From Acidobacteria bacterium 37-71-11 (GTDB lineage Bacteria; Acidobacteriota; Thermoanaerobaculia; Thermoanaerobaculales; Thermoanaerobaculaceae): a stretch of 5,679 nucleotides of DNA. A model generated the notes under the pieces. The model was not told the origin of the DNA and searched no databases. It saw only the letters and a list, made by a program, of their open reading frames with translations. Position 1 is the first letter of the stretch, and each line of letters begins with the position of its first letter. The position numbers and the translations under genes are program-made. Shown here in pieces: positions 1 to 5,679 of the stretch. Location: NCBI GenBank assembly GCA_002279285.1, contig NCBR01000167.1, positions 1 to 5,679 of the forward strand, in the 5' to 3' direction.

Positions 1-1105
1 CCACGCCGCGGACGCGCGCGGTCGACTTGGAGCGGTAGGCGGCGAGGATGTTGCCGGCGAGCAGGAAGAGCATCCCCTTGGCCAGGGAGTGGTTCACGAG
101 GTGCAACAGCGCGCCGAAGACGGCACCGCCGCCGAGGCCGATCCCGACGGCGAGGATGCCCATGTGCTCGACCGAGGAGTAGGCGAGCAGCCGCTTGAAG
201 TCGGGCTGCGCCACGATGAAAACGGCCGCCAGCGCCATCGAGAACAGGCCCATGTCGATGAGGAGATCCCCCGCAAAGCGCCCCTGGCCGGCGGCGCCCA
301 GCACCTGGTAGGCGCGCACGATGCCGAGGAACGCGCAGTTGAGGAGCGCGCCGGAGAGCAGCGCCGATACCACCGACGGCGCCTCGGCGTGGGCATCGGG
401 CAGCCAGGTGTGGAGAGGGGCCAACCCCATCTTCGTCCCGTAGCCGACGAGCAGGAGCACGAACGACGCCTTGAGCCAGCGGGCGTGCAGGCTCGGCGCG
501 CCGGCGATCAGCTCGTGCAGGACCAGCGAGCCGGAACCGGACGGCCCGAACGACGCCGCCATCGCGAGGAAGAAGTTGCCGAGCAGCGCCACCGCGATCC
601 CCACCGAGCAGATCAGCAGGTACTTCCACGTGGCCTCGAGGGAGCGGTGGTGCCGGTGGAAGAAGATCAACGGCGCGCTCGCAAGGGTGGTGGCCTCGAC
701 GGCCACCCAGAGGACCCCGAGGTTCTGGCTGACGGTCACCAGGGTCATTGTGGCGAGGAAGAACAGGAGGCACCCGGTGAACACGGCCTCGGGGCCGTTG
801 GCGAAGAGGGTGTCCTCCTCGATGTCGGGCCTGGGCGTGCGCTCCTCGTGCGCGAGGTAGCCGACGGCGTAGATTGCAGCGACCGCGAAGAGCACGCTGG
901 TGACGCCGAGGACGAGCATCCCGACCGGGTCGAGGCGGAGCCAGGCGTCGGGCGGTCCTGCGGGCACGGTGCGCCAGGCCGCAGCCACGAGGCCGAGGTG
1001 AGTCAACGCCGTCGCCACCAGGAGTGCGCGGCGCAGGCGGTCGCTGCGCAGCACCAGCGCCACCACGCCGGCCAGGGCGGGCACCAGGAGCAGCGCCGCG
1101 ATCAT
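1..1105 (-). CDS. hyfF: Hydrogenase-4 / FHL membrane subunit F-like, partial (3' end outside window)
   Basis: The frame is open from ATG 1105 to the window edge: 368 complete codons of a NuoN/M-like antiporter-type subunit that usually runs to about 480-530 residues. Visible motifs are VLWVAVEATTLASAPLIFF (131-149, helix-5 Glu137), GYGTKMGLAPLHTWLPDAHA (221-240, Lys225), EAPSVVSALLSG (241-252), QPDFKRLLAYSSVEHMGI (300-317, Lys304), and LLHLVNHSLAKGMLFLLAGN (333-352, His335/His339/Lys343). The charged residues needed for proton transfer in this superfamily are therefore kept. A hydrophilic loop (about 86-106) is followed by the motif helices. GNILAAYRSK, near the cut, is where the superfamily continues to a conserved Arg. 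The start overlaps the hyfE stop by four bases, with GAGG four bases upstream (and GAGGGA nine bases upstream). HyfF rather than HyfD/NuoN is inferred from sequence style and from its place directly after hyfE. The missing end and the following genes lie to the left of position 1. Confidence 0.87.
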   Translation of the reverse strand, partial: MIAALLLVPALAGVVALVLRSDRLRRALLVATALTHLGLVAAAWRTVPAGPPDAWLRLDPVGMLVLGVTSVLFAVAAIYAVGYLAHEERTPRPDIEEDTLFANGPEAVFTGCLLFFLATMTLVTVSQNLGVLWVAVEATTLASAPLIFFHRHHRSLEATWKYLLICSVGIAVALLGNFFLAMAASFGPSGSGSLVLHELIAGAPSLHARWLKASFVLLLVGYGTKMGLAPLHTWLPDAHAEAPSVVSALLSGALLNCAFLGIVRAYQVLGAAGQGRFAGDLLIDMGLFSMALAAVFIVAQPDFKRLLAYSSVEHMGILAVGIGLGGGAVFGALLHLVNHSLAKGMLFLLAGNILAAYRSKSTARVRGV

Positions 1106-1755
1106 GTGGCCTCGTCCCTCAGGCTGCTCATCCGGTCGGTGTCGATGTGGTCGAACTCCCGGCTGATGTGGTAGATCATGATGCCCATGATGAAGACTGC
1201 GGCGAAGATATCGAGCAGGATGCCGACCTCGACCGAGAGCGGAGCATCCTCGGGCAGCGCCAGGCCGAAGCAGAAGACGCCGTTCTCCAGCACCAGATAG
1301 CCGACGACCTGGGTCAGCGCCTTGCGCCGGCTGACGAGCAGGAACAGGCCGACGAGCAGGGTGAACAGGGACACCGGCACGAGCAGAGGCGCCTCGACGG
1401 GTCCGGGAAGCGGCAGGCGCGAGGCGAGCCAGAGCGAGGCCGCCAGCGCGGCGACGCCGACCAGGACCGAAGCGGTGAAGCCCACGTACGGCTCCATCTC
1501 GCGCCGGACATCCGCCTCGCGCAGCGCGCGGCGCAGGAAATACGGGAAGACGACGGCCTTGACCACCCCGCTGCCGAGCGCGAGCAGCCAAACGCGCCAG
1601 GGGGCGCCCCACCCGGCGTGTTCGGCGAGGGTGAGCAGGGAGAGCAGGGCTCCCTGGGCGGCGACCTGGCGGACGCTGGTGCCGAGGCGGCTGGCGCCGA
1701 GCAGCACGAAGTTGACGAGCAGCAGACCGACCAGCAGGGTGTTGATCTCGAACAT
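1102..1755 (-). CDS. hyfE: Hydrogenase-4 membrane subunit E-like (MrpC/NuoK-related)
   Basis: The 217-residue membrane protein matches E. coli HyfE (216) in length, with about six or seven hydrophobic segments. Recognisable blocks are GSGVVKAVVFPYFLRRAL (61-78, with buried Lys66), RKALTQVVGYLVLENGVF (144-161, resembling the NuoK/MrpC pattern with membrane Glu157), and SVEVGILLDIFAAVFIMGIM (174-193, with Glu176), followed by a charged C-terminal tail EFDHIDTDRMSSLRD (200-214). The family supplies a small antiporter-module subunit in the membrane arm of hydrogenase-4-type complexes. The open frame extends 164 codons upstream into hyfC in a proline/arginine-rich shadow. ATG 1755 is chosen because it lies five bases after the hyfC stop, has GGGA eight bases upstream, and begins directly with a hydrophobic helix (MFEINTLLVGLLLVNFVLLG). 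The stop TGA overlaps the next start in ATGA. Confidence 0.9.
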   Translation of the reverse strand: MFEINTLLVGLLLVNFVLLGASRLGTSVRQVAAQGALLSLLTLAEHAGWGAPWRVWLLALGSGVVKAVVFPYFLRRALREADVRREMEPYVGFTASVLVGVAALAASLWLASRLPLPGPVEAPLLVPVSLFTLLVGLFLLVSRRKALTQVVGYLVLENGVFCFGLALPEDAPLSVEVGILLDIFAAVFIMGIMIYHISREFDHIDTDRMSSLRDEAT

Positions 1756-1760
1756 GGCCG

Positions 1761-2672
1761 CTATCCCGAGATCAGCGCCGTGGCGAGCGCGGCCAGCACG
1801 CCGGAGGCGACCAGGAGTTGGGGTACGCGCAGCAGCCGCAGCCGCGCCATGGCCGACTCGACGACGCCGACCGCCACGCCGAGCACCAGCATCGCGGCGA
1901 GGAACACGCCGCCGTCGAGGGCGGGGATGCCGGTCCGCACCGGAGCCACCACGCCCACGACGAGGGCGCCGAGCACCCACATCTTCAGCCAGGACGCGGC
2001 CTCGACGAGCGCCAGATCGGGACCGCCGTGGTCGAGCACCATCACCTCGTGGATCATCGTCAGCTCGAGGTGGGTGGTCGGGTCGTCGACCGGGATGCGG
2101 GCGTTCTCGGCCAGGAAGACGATGAAGAGCGCGGCCGCGACCAGCGCCAGGACAGCGGCGTGGGAACGCCAGACCGCAGGCGAGAGTGCCCCCAAGCTCG
2201 CCGAGAGCGAGAGGTCGCCCGCGTTTCGGGCCAGGGCCAGGAAGCAAAGCACGAGCCCCGGCTCCGCCAACGCCGAAAACTGCGCCTCGCGGCTGGCGCC
2301 CATCCCCTCGAACGCCGAGCCGGTGTCGAGCGCCGCGACGATGGTGAAGAAGCGCGCGACGGCCAGAAGATAGGCGAGCAGGAGGAAATCCCCGGGGAAG
2401 GCGAGCGGCGCCCGCGCCCCGCCCATCGGGACGAGCGCCAGCGCGACGGCAACGGCGCCGACGGTGACGACGGGGCCGGCGCGGAAGATCCAGCTCGTGG
2501 TCGTCGAGTACACCGTTCCCTTGCGCAGCAGCTTGGCGAGGTCGAAGTACCCTTGCAGCAACGGGGCGCCGTTCCGCCCGGCGGCGAACGCCTTCGTCTT
2601 GGCGATCACACCGCCCAGGAGCGGCGCGAGCGCAAACGCCAGCACGTAGCGCAGGATCGGAGCCGAGTCCAC
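1761..2672 (-). CDS. hyfC: Hydrogenase-4 / FHL membrane subunit C-like (NuoH family)
   Basis: The 303-residue membrane protein of the NuoH/HycD/HyfC family has about eight hydrophobic segments and is close to the usual length of about 305-320. It anchors the peripheral catalytic arm and forms the junction where redox energy reaches the pump subunits. Family signatures are LLQGYFDLAKLLRKG (38-52), FEGMGASREAQFSALAEP (121-138), and the acidic loop with FLAENARIPVDDPTTHLELT (186-205) continuing as MIHEVMVLDHGGPDLALVE (206-224), the equivalent of the conserved glutamate-rich region of NuoH. The reading frame stays open far upstream, but that part is only a shadow of hyfB. I place the start at GTG 2672 because it follows the hyfB stop by two bases, is preceded at 5 bases by AAGGTGAGG, and gives VDSAPILRYVLAFALAP, the expected N-terminal helix. 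It ends TAG five bases before the hyfE ATG. Confidence 0.9.
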   Translation of the reverse strand: MDSAPILRYVLAFALAPLLGGVIAKTKAFAAGRNGAPLLQGYFDLAKLLRKGTVYSTTTSWIFRAGPVVTVGAVAVALALVPMGGARAPLAFPGDFLLLAYLLAVARFFTIVAALDTGSAFEGMGASREAQFSALAEPGLVLCFLALARNAGDLSLSASLGALSPAVWRSHAAVLALVAAALFIVFLAENARIPVDDPTTHLELTMIHEVMVLDHGGPDLALVEAASWLKMWVLGALVVGVVAPVRTGIPALDGGVFLAAMLVLGVAVGVVESAMARLRLLRVPQLLVASGVLAALATALISG

Positions 2673-2674
2673 GC

Positions 2675-4654
2675 CTACCTCACCTTCCACAGCAGGAGGA
2701 TGAGCAGCGTGGCGACAAGGTAGAGCAGGTAGAGCTGGATGCGACCCTGCTGCACCCAGCGCAGGCGACCAAAGAGCGCCGCGACGCCGGCGAACAGCGG
2801 GCGGTACAGACGCCGTTCGGCGGGGTCGGGCGTCGCGGAGGCAAACGATGCGTGCCCGGGGAACGCGCCCGACGGCAGCGTGGCGGTAGCCTCGGTGCGC
2901 AACACCGGCTGGAAGAGGTCCACCAGCGGCTGCGCGAAGGATGACGCGGTGTACTGCATCCGCGGCGACGGGGCGCTGTAGCCGCAGCCCCACGTCGGCG
3001 CCGCCGTGACCGTGCGCCCGCGCAACAGCAAGCGGCGGGCGAGGACGGCTAGGGCGACAGCGGCGAGCAGCGCGAGCGCACCCAGCGACACCCAGGCGAG
3101 CGCGCCCCGGAGCGTCTCGATCTGCGCGTCGGGCGACGGCAAGCCGAACGCCTGCGCCACCTGAGCGAGTGTGCGCGCCATCCCGGCGAGCACCCAGGGG
3201 GCGGCGAGGCCGATCGCGGCACAGGCGGCGGCGAGCGCGGCCATCGGTAGGCGCAACGCCGCGGCGACCTCGCCGGCGCGTCCGGCACGCGGACTGCGGG
3301 GCTCGCCGAGGAAGACCGCGCCGAACGCCTTGGTGAAGCAGGCTAGAGCGAGCCCGCCGATCAGGGCGAGCCCGGCAGCCGCGGCCACGGCGGCAACGAG
3401 CAGGGCGCCGCGGCCGGTGAGGGCGGCGGCGAATGCACCCGTGTAGATGAGGAACTCGCTGACGAAGCCGTTGAGCGGCGGCAGCCCCGAGATCGCCGCC
3501 GCGCCGATTAGGAACGTGCCGCCGGTCCACGGCATCCGCTTCCCGAGGCCGCCCAGCTGGTCGAGGTCGCGGGTCCCGGTCGCGTGCGCGACCGCGCCGG
3601 CCCCGAGGAAGAGGAGACCCTTGAACAGCGCGTGGTTGAGCACGTGAAGCAGGGCGCCGGCGAAGCCCGCCAGCGCGACCAGCGGCAGCCCGGCGTGGAC
3701 CCCGAGCAGCCCGACTCCGAGGCCGAGCGTGATGATGCCGATGTTCTCGACGCTGTGGTAGGCCAGCAGTCGCTTGAGGTCGTGCTGGGCAAGGGCGAAG
3801 AGGACGCCTCCGACGCCGGAGACGACCCCCATCGCGACCAGCAGCCAACCCCACCACGCCGGTGGAGACGGCAGCAGCAACAGCACCCGGAGCAGCCCGT
3901 AGATACCGGTCTTGATCATGACCCCGGACATGAGCGCCGAGATGTGGGACGGCGCCGCGGGGTGCGCCTCGGGGAGCCAGACGTGGAAAGGGACGAGCCC
4001 CGCCTTGGTCCCGAAGCCGACCACGGCAAGCACGAACAGCAGACCTGCGACCGCCGGCGATGCGTGGCCCAGCTGCATCTCGTCGAACTCCAGCGACCCG
4101 CCGGCCCGCCCCATGAGGAGGAACATGGCGATCAGGAACGCGGTGCCCAGGTGCGTCGCGACCAGGTAGGTCCACCCGGCCTCGCGGACCTCGTCACGGC
4201 GGTGCTCGAACGTCACCAGGAAGTAGGCGGCGACCGACATCACTTCCCAGGCGACGAGGAACAGGACGGCGTTGCGGGCGGTGAAGACCAGCGCGATGCC
4301 GGCGATGAGCAGGCTGGTGAAGAACCAGACGCCGCCCAGCGGCTCTCCGCCGTGCTCCTCCTCGAGGTAGCGGCCGCCGTACACCGCCGCAAGCGGTGCG
4401 AGCACGAAGAGCGCCAGGAGGAACAGCGCGGACACGGGGTCGATCGCGAGCGAGAACGACCCGTAGGGGACGCGCCAGGGGAGGCGCATGGCGGGGGTCG
4501 GGCCGCCGATAAGGACGCGAACCGCCGCGACGAGGCCGCAGAGGCTGCCCGCCACGATGCCGCCGACGGCGGCGCGCGAGCGCCAGCGCCCCGCGAGCAG
4601 GGAGGCGACGCCGCCTGCCATGATCAGGCCGAGAGCAGCCAGGAAGGCGGTCAC
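2675..4654 (-). CDS. hyfB: Hydrogenase-4 / FHL membrane subunit B-like proton pump
   Basis: The 659-residue polytopic membrane protein is close to E. coli HyfB in length (about 670) and belongs to the NuoL/M/N-MrpA/D antiporter-like superfamily. The proton-pump core spans roughly residues 127-405. Ion-path residues are visible: Glu137 in LFLVAWEVMSV, Lys217 in GFGTKAGLVPFHVWLPEAH, Lys248 in GVMIKTGIYG, Lys294 in HDLKRLLAYHSVENIG, His337/His341 in LLHVLNHALFKGLLFL, and Lys442 in ACFTKAFG. The C-terminal extension has the hydrogenase-4-type pattern QYTASSFAQPLVDLFQPVLR (567-586) and ends in a last helix (LYLLYLVATLLILLLW). Its role is coupling redox chemistry in a peripheral arm to proton or sodium translocation across the cytoplasmic membrane. 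The start is GTG, immediately after the TGA of the regulator gene with no bases between, so translation is probably coupled; a GGGGG run sits just upstream. An ATG at codon 12 is a weaker alternative because it would cut the first helix. The gene ends 2 bases before hyfC. No frameshift is seen. Confidence 0.9.
   Translation of the reverse strand: MTAFLAALGLIMAGGVASLLAGRWRSRAAVGGIVAGSLCGLVAAVRVLIGGPTPAMRLPWRVPYGSFSLAIDPVSALFLLALFVLAPLAAVYGGRYLEEEHGGEPLGGVWFFTSLLIAGIALVFTARNAVLFLVAWEVMSVAAYFLVTFEHRRDEVREAGWTYLVATHLGTAFLIAMFLLMGRAGGSLEFDEMQLGHASPAVAGLLFVLAVVGFGTKAGLVPFHVWLPEAHPAAPSHISALMSGVMIKTGIYGLLRVLLLLPSPPAWWGWLLVAMGVVSGVGGVLFALAQHDLKRLLAYHSVENIGIITLGLGVGLLGVHAGLPLVALAGFAGALLHVLNHALFKGLLFLGAGAVAHATGTRDLDQLGGLGKRMPWTGGTFLIGAAAISGLPPLNGFVSEFLIYTGAFAAALTGRGALLVAAVAAAAGLALIGGLALACFTKAFGAVFLGEPRSPRAGRAGEVAAALRLPMAALAAACAAIGLAAPWVLAGMARTLAQVAQAFGLPSPDAQIETLRGALAWVSLGALALLAAVALAVLARRLLLRGRTVTAAPTWGCGYSAPSPRMQYTASSFAQPLVDLFQPVLRTEATATLPSGAFPGHASFASATPDPAERRLYRPLFAGVAALFGRLRWVQQGRIQLYLLYLVATLLILLLWKVR
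2678..2686 (-). promoter_or_regulatory. Ribosome binding site of hyfC, inside the end of hyfB
   Basis: AAGGTGAGG encodes the last residues of HyfB (KVR, before TAG) and stands five bases before GTG 2672. It fixes the hyfC start within a frame that is open much further upstream. Confidence 0.6.
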
Positions 4655-5362
4655 TCAGACCCCCGCAGCCGGCGCGCCGGCGGCGTGCGCCGCGACCTCG
4701 CCGTCCACCCGTGCTGCGGCGGCGAGGATCTCGTCTCGACTTGCCACGCGGGTGATCAGACTGCGGAACGCCTCATCCCGCAAGGCGTACGCGACGCGGG
4801 AGAGGAGTTGGAGGTGGGCGCGCGCCGTCGGCGACACAAGCGTGAAGAGCGCGTGCACCGGGCGGCCGTCGAGGGCGGCGAAATCCACCGGCCTTTCCAG
4901 GAAACAGAGCGTGACCGAGGGCCGGGCGATGTGCAGGACGATCGGACTGCGGGGGTGGGGGATGGCGATGCCCTCGCCGATCCCGGTGGACTGCAGCGCC
5001 TCGCGGGCCAGCAGCACCTGGAGGAGGAAACCGCGATCGACCTCGTCCGGTAGCCGCATCAACTCGACGACGGAGCTCAGGACGCCGCGCGTGTCGCCGC
5101 CGCCGACCCGGTAGTGGATGCCGCCATCGCGCAGCGCCTGATCCAGCGACGGGGCCGGCGTGCCGGCGCTCTCGGGCTCCGCGAACAGCTCGGGGGAGAC
5201 CTGGGCCTTGTTCGCGCTCGCCCACTCGAGCAGTTCCGCGCGATTGAAACGCAACTGTTCGTTGACGCGGTACGCGGGGAGCTTACGCTGGCCGACCCAG
5301 CGGTAGACGGTCTTCTCGGAGACCGCCAGAAGCTGCGCCACCTCGCGGACTGTCAACTGCAC
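4655..5362 (-). CDS. Helix-turn-helix / PTS EIIA (PtsN-like) fusion regulator
   Basis: This 235-residue protein has two domains. Residues 3-49 match an excisionase/MerR-type DNA-binding domain: LTVREVAQLLAVSEKTVYRW is followed by a short basic wing (GQRKLPAYR) and the closing FNRAELLEW. After a linker (about 51-72), residues 73-228 form a PTS EIIA domain of the fructose/nitrogen class. It carries GIGEGIAIPHPR, in which His136 corresponds to the histidine phosphorylated by HPr/NPr in this family. Further EIIA-like blocks are PVHALFTLVSP (168-178) and HLQLLSRVAYALRD (183-196). There are no membrane segments, so it is cytosolic. The GTG start is chosen because AGGGGGGA lies 5 bases upstream and the HTH begins at once. 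The stop TGA directly abuts the hyfB start, so it is the first gene of the operon. Inference: it is a transcription factor whose DNA binding or activity is tuned by PTS phosphorylation, probably acting on its own promoter. The target and ligand are unknown. It lacks the EIIB/EIIC sugar-transport domains. Confidence 0.88.
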   Translation of the reverse strand: MQLTVREVAQLLAVSEKTVYRWVGQRKLPAYRVNEQLRFNRAELLEWASANKAQVSPELFAEPESAGTPAPSLDQALRDGGIHYRVGGGDTRGVLSSVVELMRLPDEVDRGFLLQVLLAREALQSTGIGEGIAIPHPRSPIVLHIARPSVTLCFLERPVDFAALDGRPVHALFTLVSPTARAHLQLLSRVAYALRDEAFRSLITRVASRDEILAAAARVDGEVAAHAAGAPAAGV

Positions 5363-5367
5363 CCGTG

Positions 5368-5375
5368 TCCCCCCT
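5368..5375 (-). promoter_or_regulatory. Ribosome binding site of the HTH-EIIA gene
   Basis: AGGGGGGA lies five bases upstream of GTG 5362 and decides this non-ATG start. It directly follows the 3' arm of the inverted repeat in the transcript. Confidence 0.65.
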
Positions 5376-5397
5376 GATGTCCCGAACGCTGGACATC
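5376..5397. promoter_or_regulatory. Inverted repeat GATGTCC-N8-GGACATC, likely operator or 5' UTR hairpin
   Basis: A perfect 7-bp inverted repeat has arms at 5376-5382 and 5391-5397 separated by CGAACGCT. It falls at about +1 to +22 of the predicted transcript, and its downstream arm touches the Shine-Dalgarno sequence at 5375-5368. A dimeric repressor bound here would block transcription start. Alternatively, the RNA hairpin could influence ribosome access. Related GGACA half-sites occur nearby at 5422-5416 (GGACACC, inside the promoter spacer) and 5370-5364 (GGACACG). The encoded HTH-EIIA protein is the obvious candidate binder, by inference from position only. Confidence 0.5.
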
Positions 5398-5403
5398 GGC
5401 GTC

Positions 5404-5433
5404 ATCATCGACCAAGGTGTCCATTGCTGTCAA
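5404..5433 (-). promoter_or_regulatory. Candidate sigma-70 promoter of the operon
   Basis: Reading leftward, a perfect -35 hexamer TTGACA occupies 5433-5428. An 18-base spacer leads to GATGAT at 5409-5404, which matches 4 of 6 positions of TATAAT. Transcription would start near 5397, about 35 bases upstream of the GTG of the regulator gene. The -35 box is exact and correctly placed, but the -10 is weak, which fits a regulated promoter. I saw no good sigma-54 element (GG-N10-GC) here, although sigma-54 control is known for E. coli formate hydrogenlyase genes. Confidence 0.45.
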
Positions 5434-5504
5434 CCCATTTCCTCGCGAACCCCCGGTGACGACTCACCGCCGCGACCTGGCGTGAAAATGGACGCCCCCG
5501 GCTC

Positions 5505-5600
5505 AGGTTGTCTTCTCCTGCCCGGCGGGCTGCTTCCGGTGGCCGGGATGGTTCTCTTCGTCCACTGCGTGAGGCTGTCTTGTTTTGCCCCGCGGGCTGC
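5505..5600. repeat. Imperfect 29-base direct repeat, two copies, 67-base period
   Basis: Copy 1 (5505-5533) and copy 2 (5572-5600) agree at 24 of 29 positions. The shared skeleton is AGG-N-TGTCTT, then TGCCC-N-GCGGGCTGC. Each copy contains a short palindrome, GCCC-N3-GGGC, whose stem is kept while the loop changes (GGC versus CGC). The 67-base period is not a multiple of three, which argues against a coding repeat. The function is unknown. Confidence 0.45.
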
Positions 5601-5613
5601 GGCCGTGTCGCTC

Positions 5614-5636
5614 GGGCGGCGCATCGAGCGCCGCCC
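5614..5636. other. Perfect GC-rich hairpin (9-bp stem, 5-base loop)
   Basis: GGGCGGCGC at 5614-5622 is followed by ATCGA and the exact reverse complement GCGCCGCCC at 5628-5636. No T-tract follows on either strand, so it is not a classical intrinsic terminator. It could still be a terminator or transcript-end structure for a gene to the right of the window, or chance in very GC-rich DNA. Confidence 0.5.
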
Positions 5637-5679
5637 TCCGACCCGCCTGCGCGTGCGACCGAGCTGGCCAGATCGGCGG

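Larger units (their letters stand above)
5434..5679. other. Intergenic region with no supported gene
   Basis: About 246 bases lie upstream of the -35 box. They contain only the direct repeat and the hairpin listed separately. The open frames here (a 64-codon minus frame at 5624-5430 and a plus frame from ATG 5488 open to the window end) lack a convincing ribosome site and a recognisable protein pattern. I saw no tRNA, insertion-sequence end or CRISPR repeat. Confidence 0.5.

Noticed and set aside
89..1174. 361-codon open frame on the plus strand
   Set aside because: It is antisense to hyfF, which shows every expected antiporter-family motif; the plus product is Arg/Glu/His-rich without recognisable structure.
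1024..2373. 449-codon open frame on the plus strand
   Set aside because: It has the same low-complexity charged composition, antisense across hyfF, hyfE and hyfC, all of which have clear family motifs.
2673..4175. Upstream extension of the hyfC frame to a start at 4175 (804-residue product)
   Set aside because: The extension is an Arg/Pro/Ala-rich shadow of hyfB. HyfC-family length, a Shine-Dalgarno sequence and the hydrophobic N-terminus place the start at GTG 2672.
3584..5053. 489-codon open frame on the plus strand
   Set aside because: It is antisense to hyfB and the regulator, consists mostly of Arg, Glu, Asp, Gln, His and Gly, and has no domain pattern. It is a mirror of high third-position GC in the real genes.
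5479..5495. Sigma-54-like element TGGCGTGAAAATGGAC on the plus strand
   Set aside because: The GG is present but the required GC at -12 is GA, and it points away from the operon.
5430..5624. 64-codon minus-strand frame upstream of the regulator
   Set aside because: The composition is low complexity (Pro, Gly, Arg, Ser), there is no recognised motif, its end overlaps the candidate -35 box, and it starts within the hairpin.
5488..5679. Plus-strand frame from ATG 5488, open to the window end, as a possible divergent gene
   Set aside because: It has no stop in 64 codons and a mildly hydrophobic beginning, but no ribosome site. It runs through an out-of-frame direct repeat and a hairpin and resembles nothing I recognise. 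More sequence to the right would settle it.

Overview
The window is high-GC bacterial DNA (roughly two-thirds or more G+C by eye). All supportable genes lie on the minus strand, so the operon reads from right to left. Long open frames on the plus strand are antisense shadows, as expected at this base composition. The organism cannot be named from this. GTG starts, strong third-position GC and an EIIA-type regulator suit a high-GC proteobacterial, acidobacterial or similar lineage, but that is a guess.

Layout, in transcription order. (1) 5679-5363: about 317 bases without a convincing gene. It holds a GC-rich perfect hairpin, an imperfect 29-base direct repeat, and next to the operon a candidate sigma-70 promoter with a perfect TTGACA -35 box. 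A 7-bp inverted repeat (GATGTCC, N8, GGACATC) falls between the predicted transcription start and the ribosome binding site. (2) 5362-4655: a 235-residue protein fusing an N-terminal excisionase/MerR-type helix-turn-helix to a PTS EIIA domain of the fructose/nitrogen (PtsN) type, with the phospho-acceptor histidine retained. (3) 4654-2675: HyfB-like proton-translocating membrane subunit. (4) 2672-1761: HyfC-like (NuoH family) membrane anchor. (5) 1755-1102: HyfE-like (MrpC/NuoK-related) small membrane subunit. (6) 1105-1: HyfF-like second antiporter-type subunit, cut by the window edge after 368 codons.

The four structural genes encode the membrane arm of a hydrogenase-4 / formate-hydrogenlyase-type complex related to respiratory complex I. 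The genes are packed with 0, 2 and 5 bases between them and finally a 4-base ATGA overlap, so they are almost certainly one transcript with coupled translation. The order B-C-E-F lacks the hyfA and hyfD genes of the E. coli hyf operon. The hydrophilic subunits (HyfG large and HyfI small) should follow beyond position 1. They would decide whether this is a true [NiFe] hydrogenase or a hydrogenase-related (Ehr-type) complex without the nickel site. The most unusual element is the promoter-proximal DNA-binding EIIA protein, which suggests that PTS phosphorylation state is read directly into expression of an ion-pumping redox complex.
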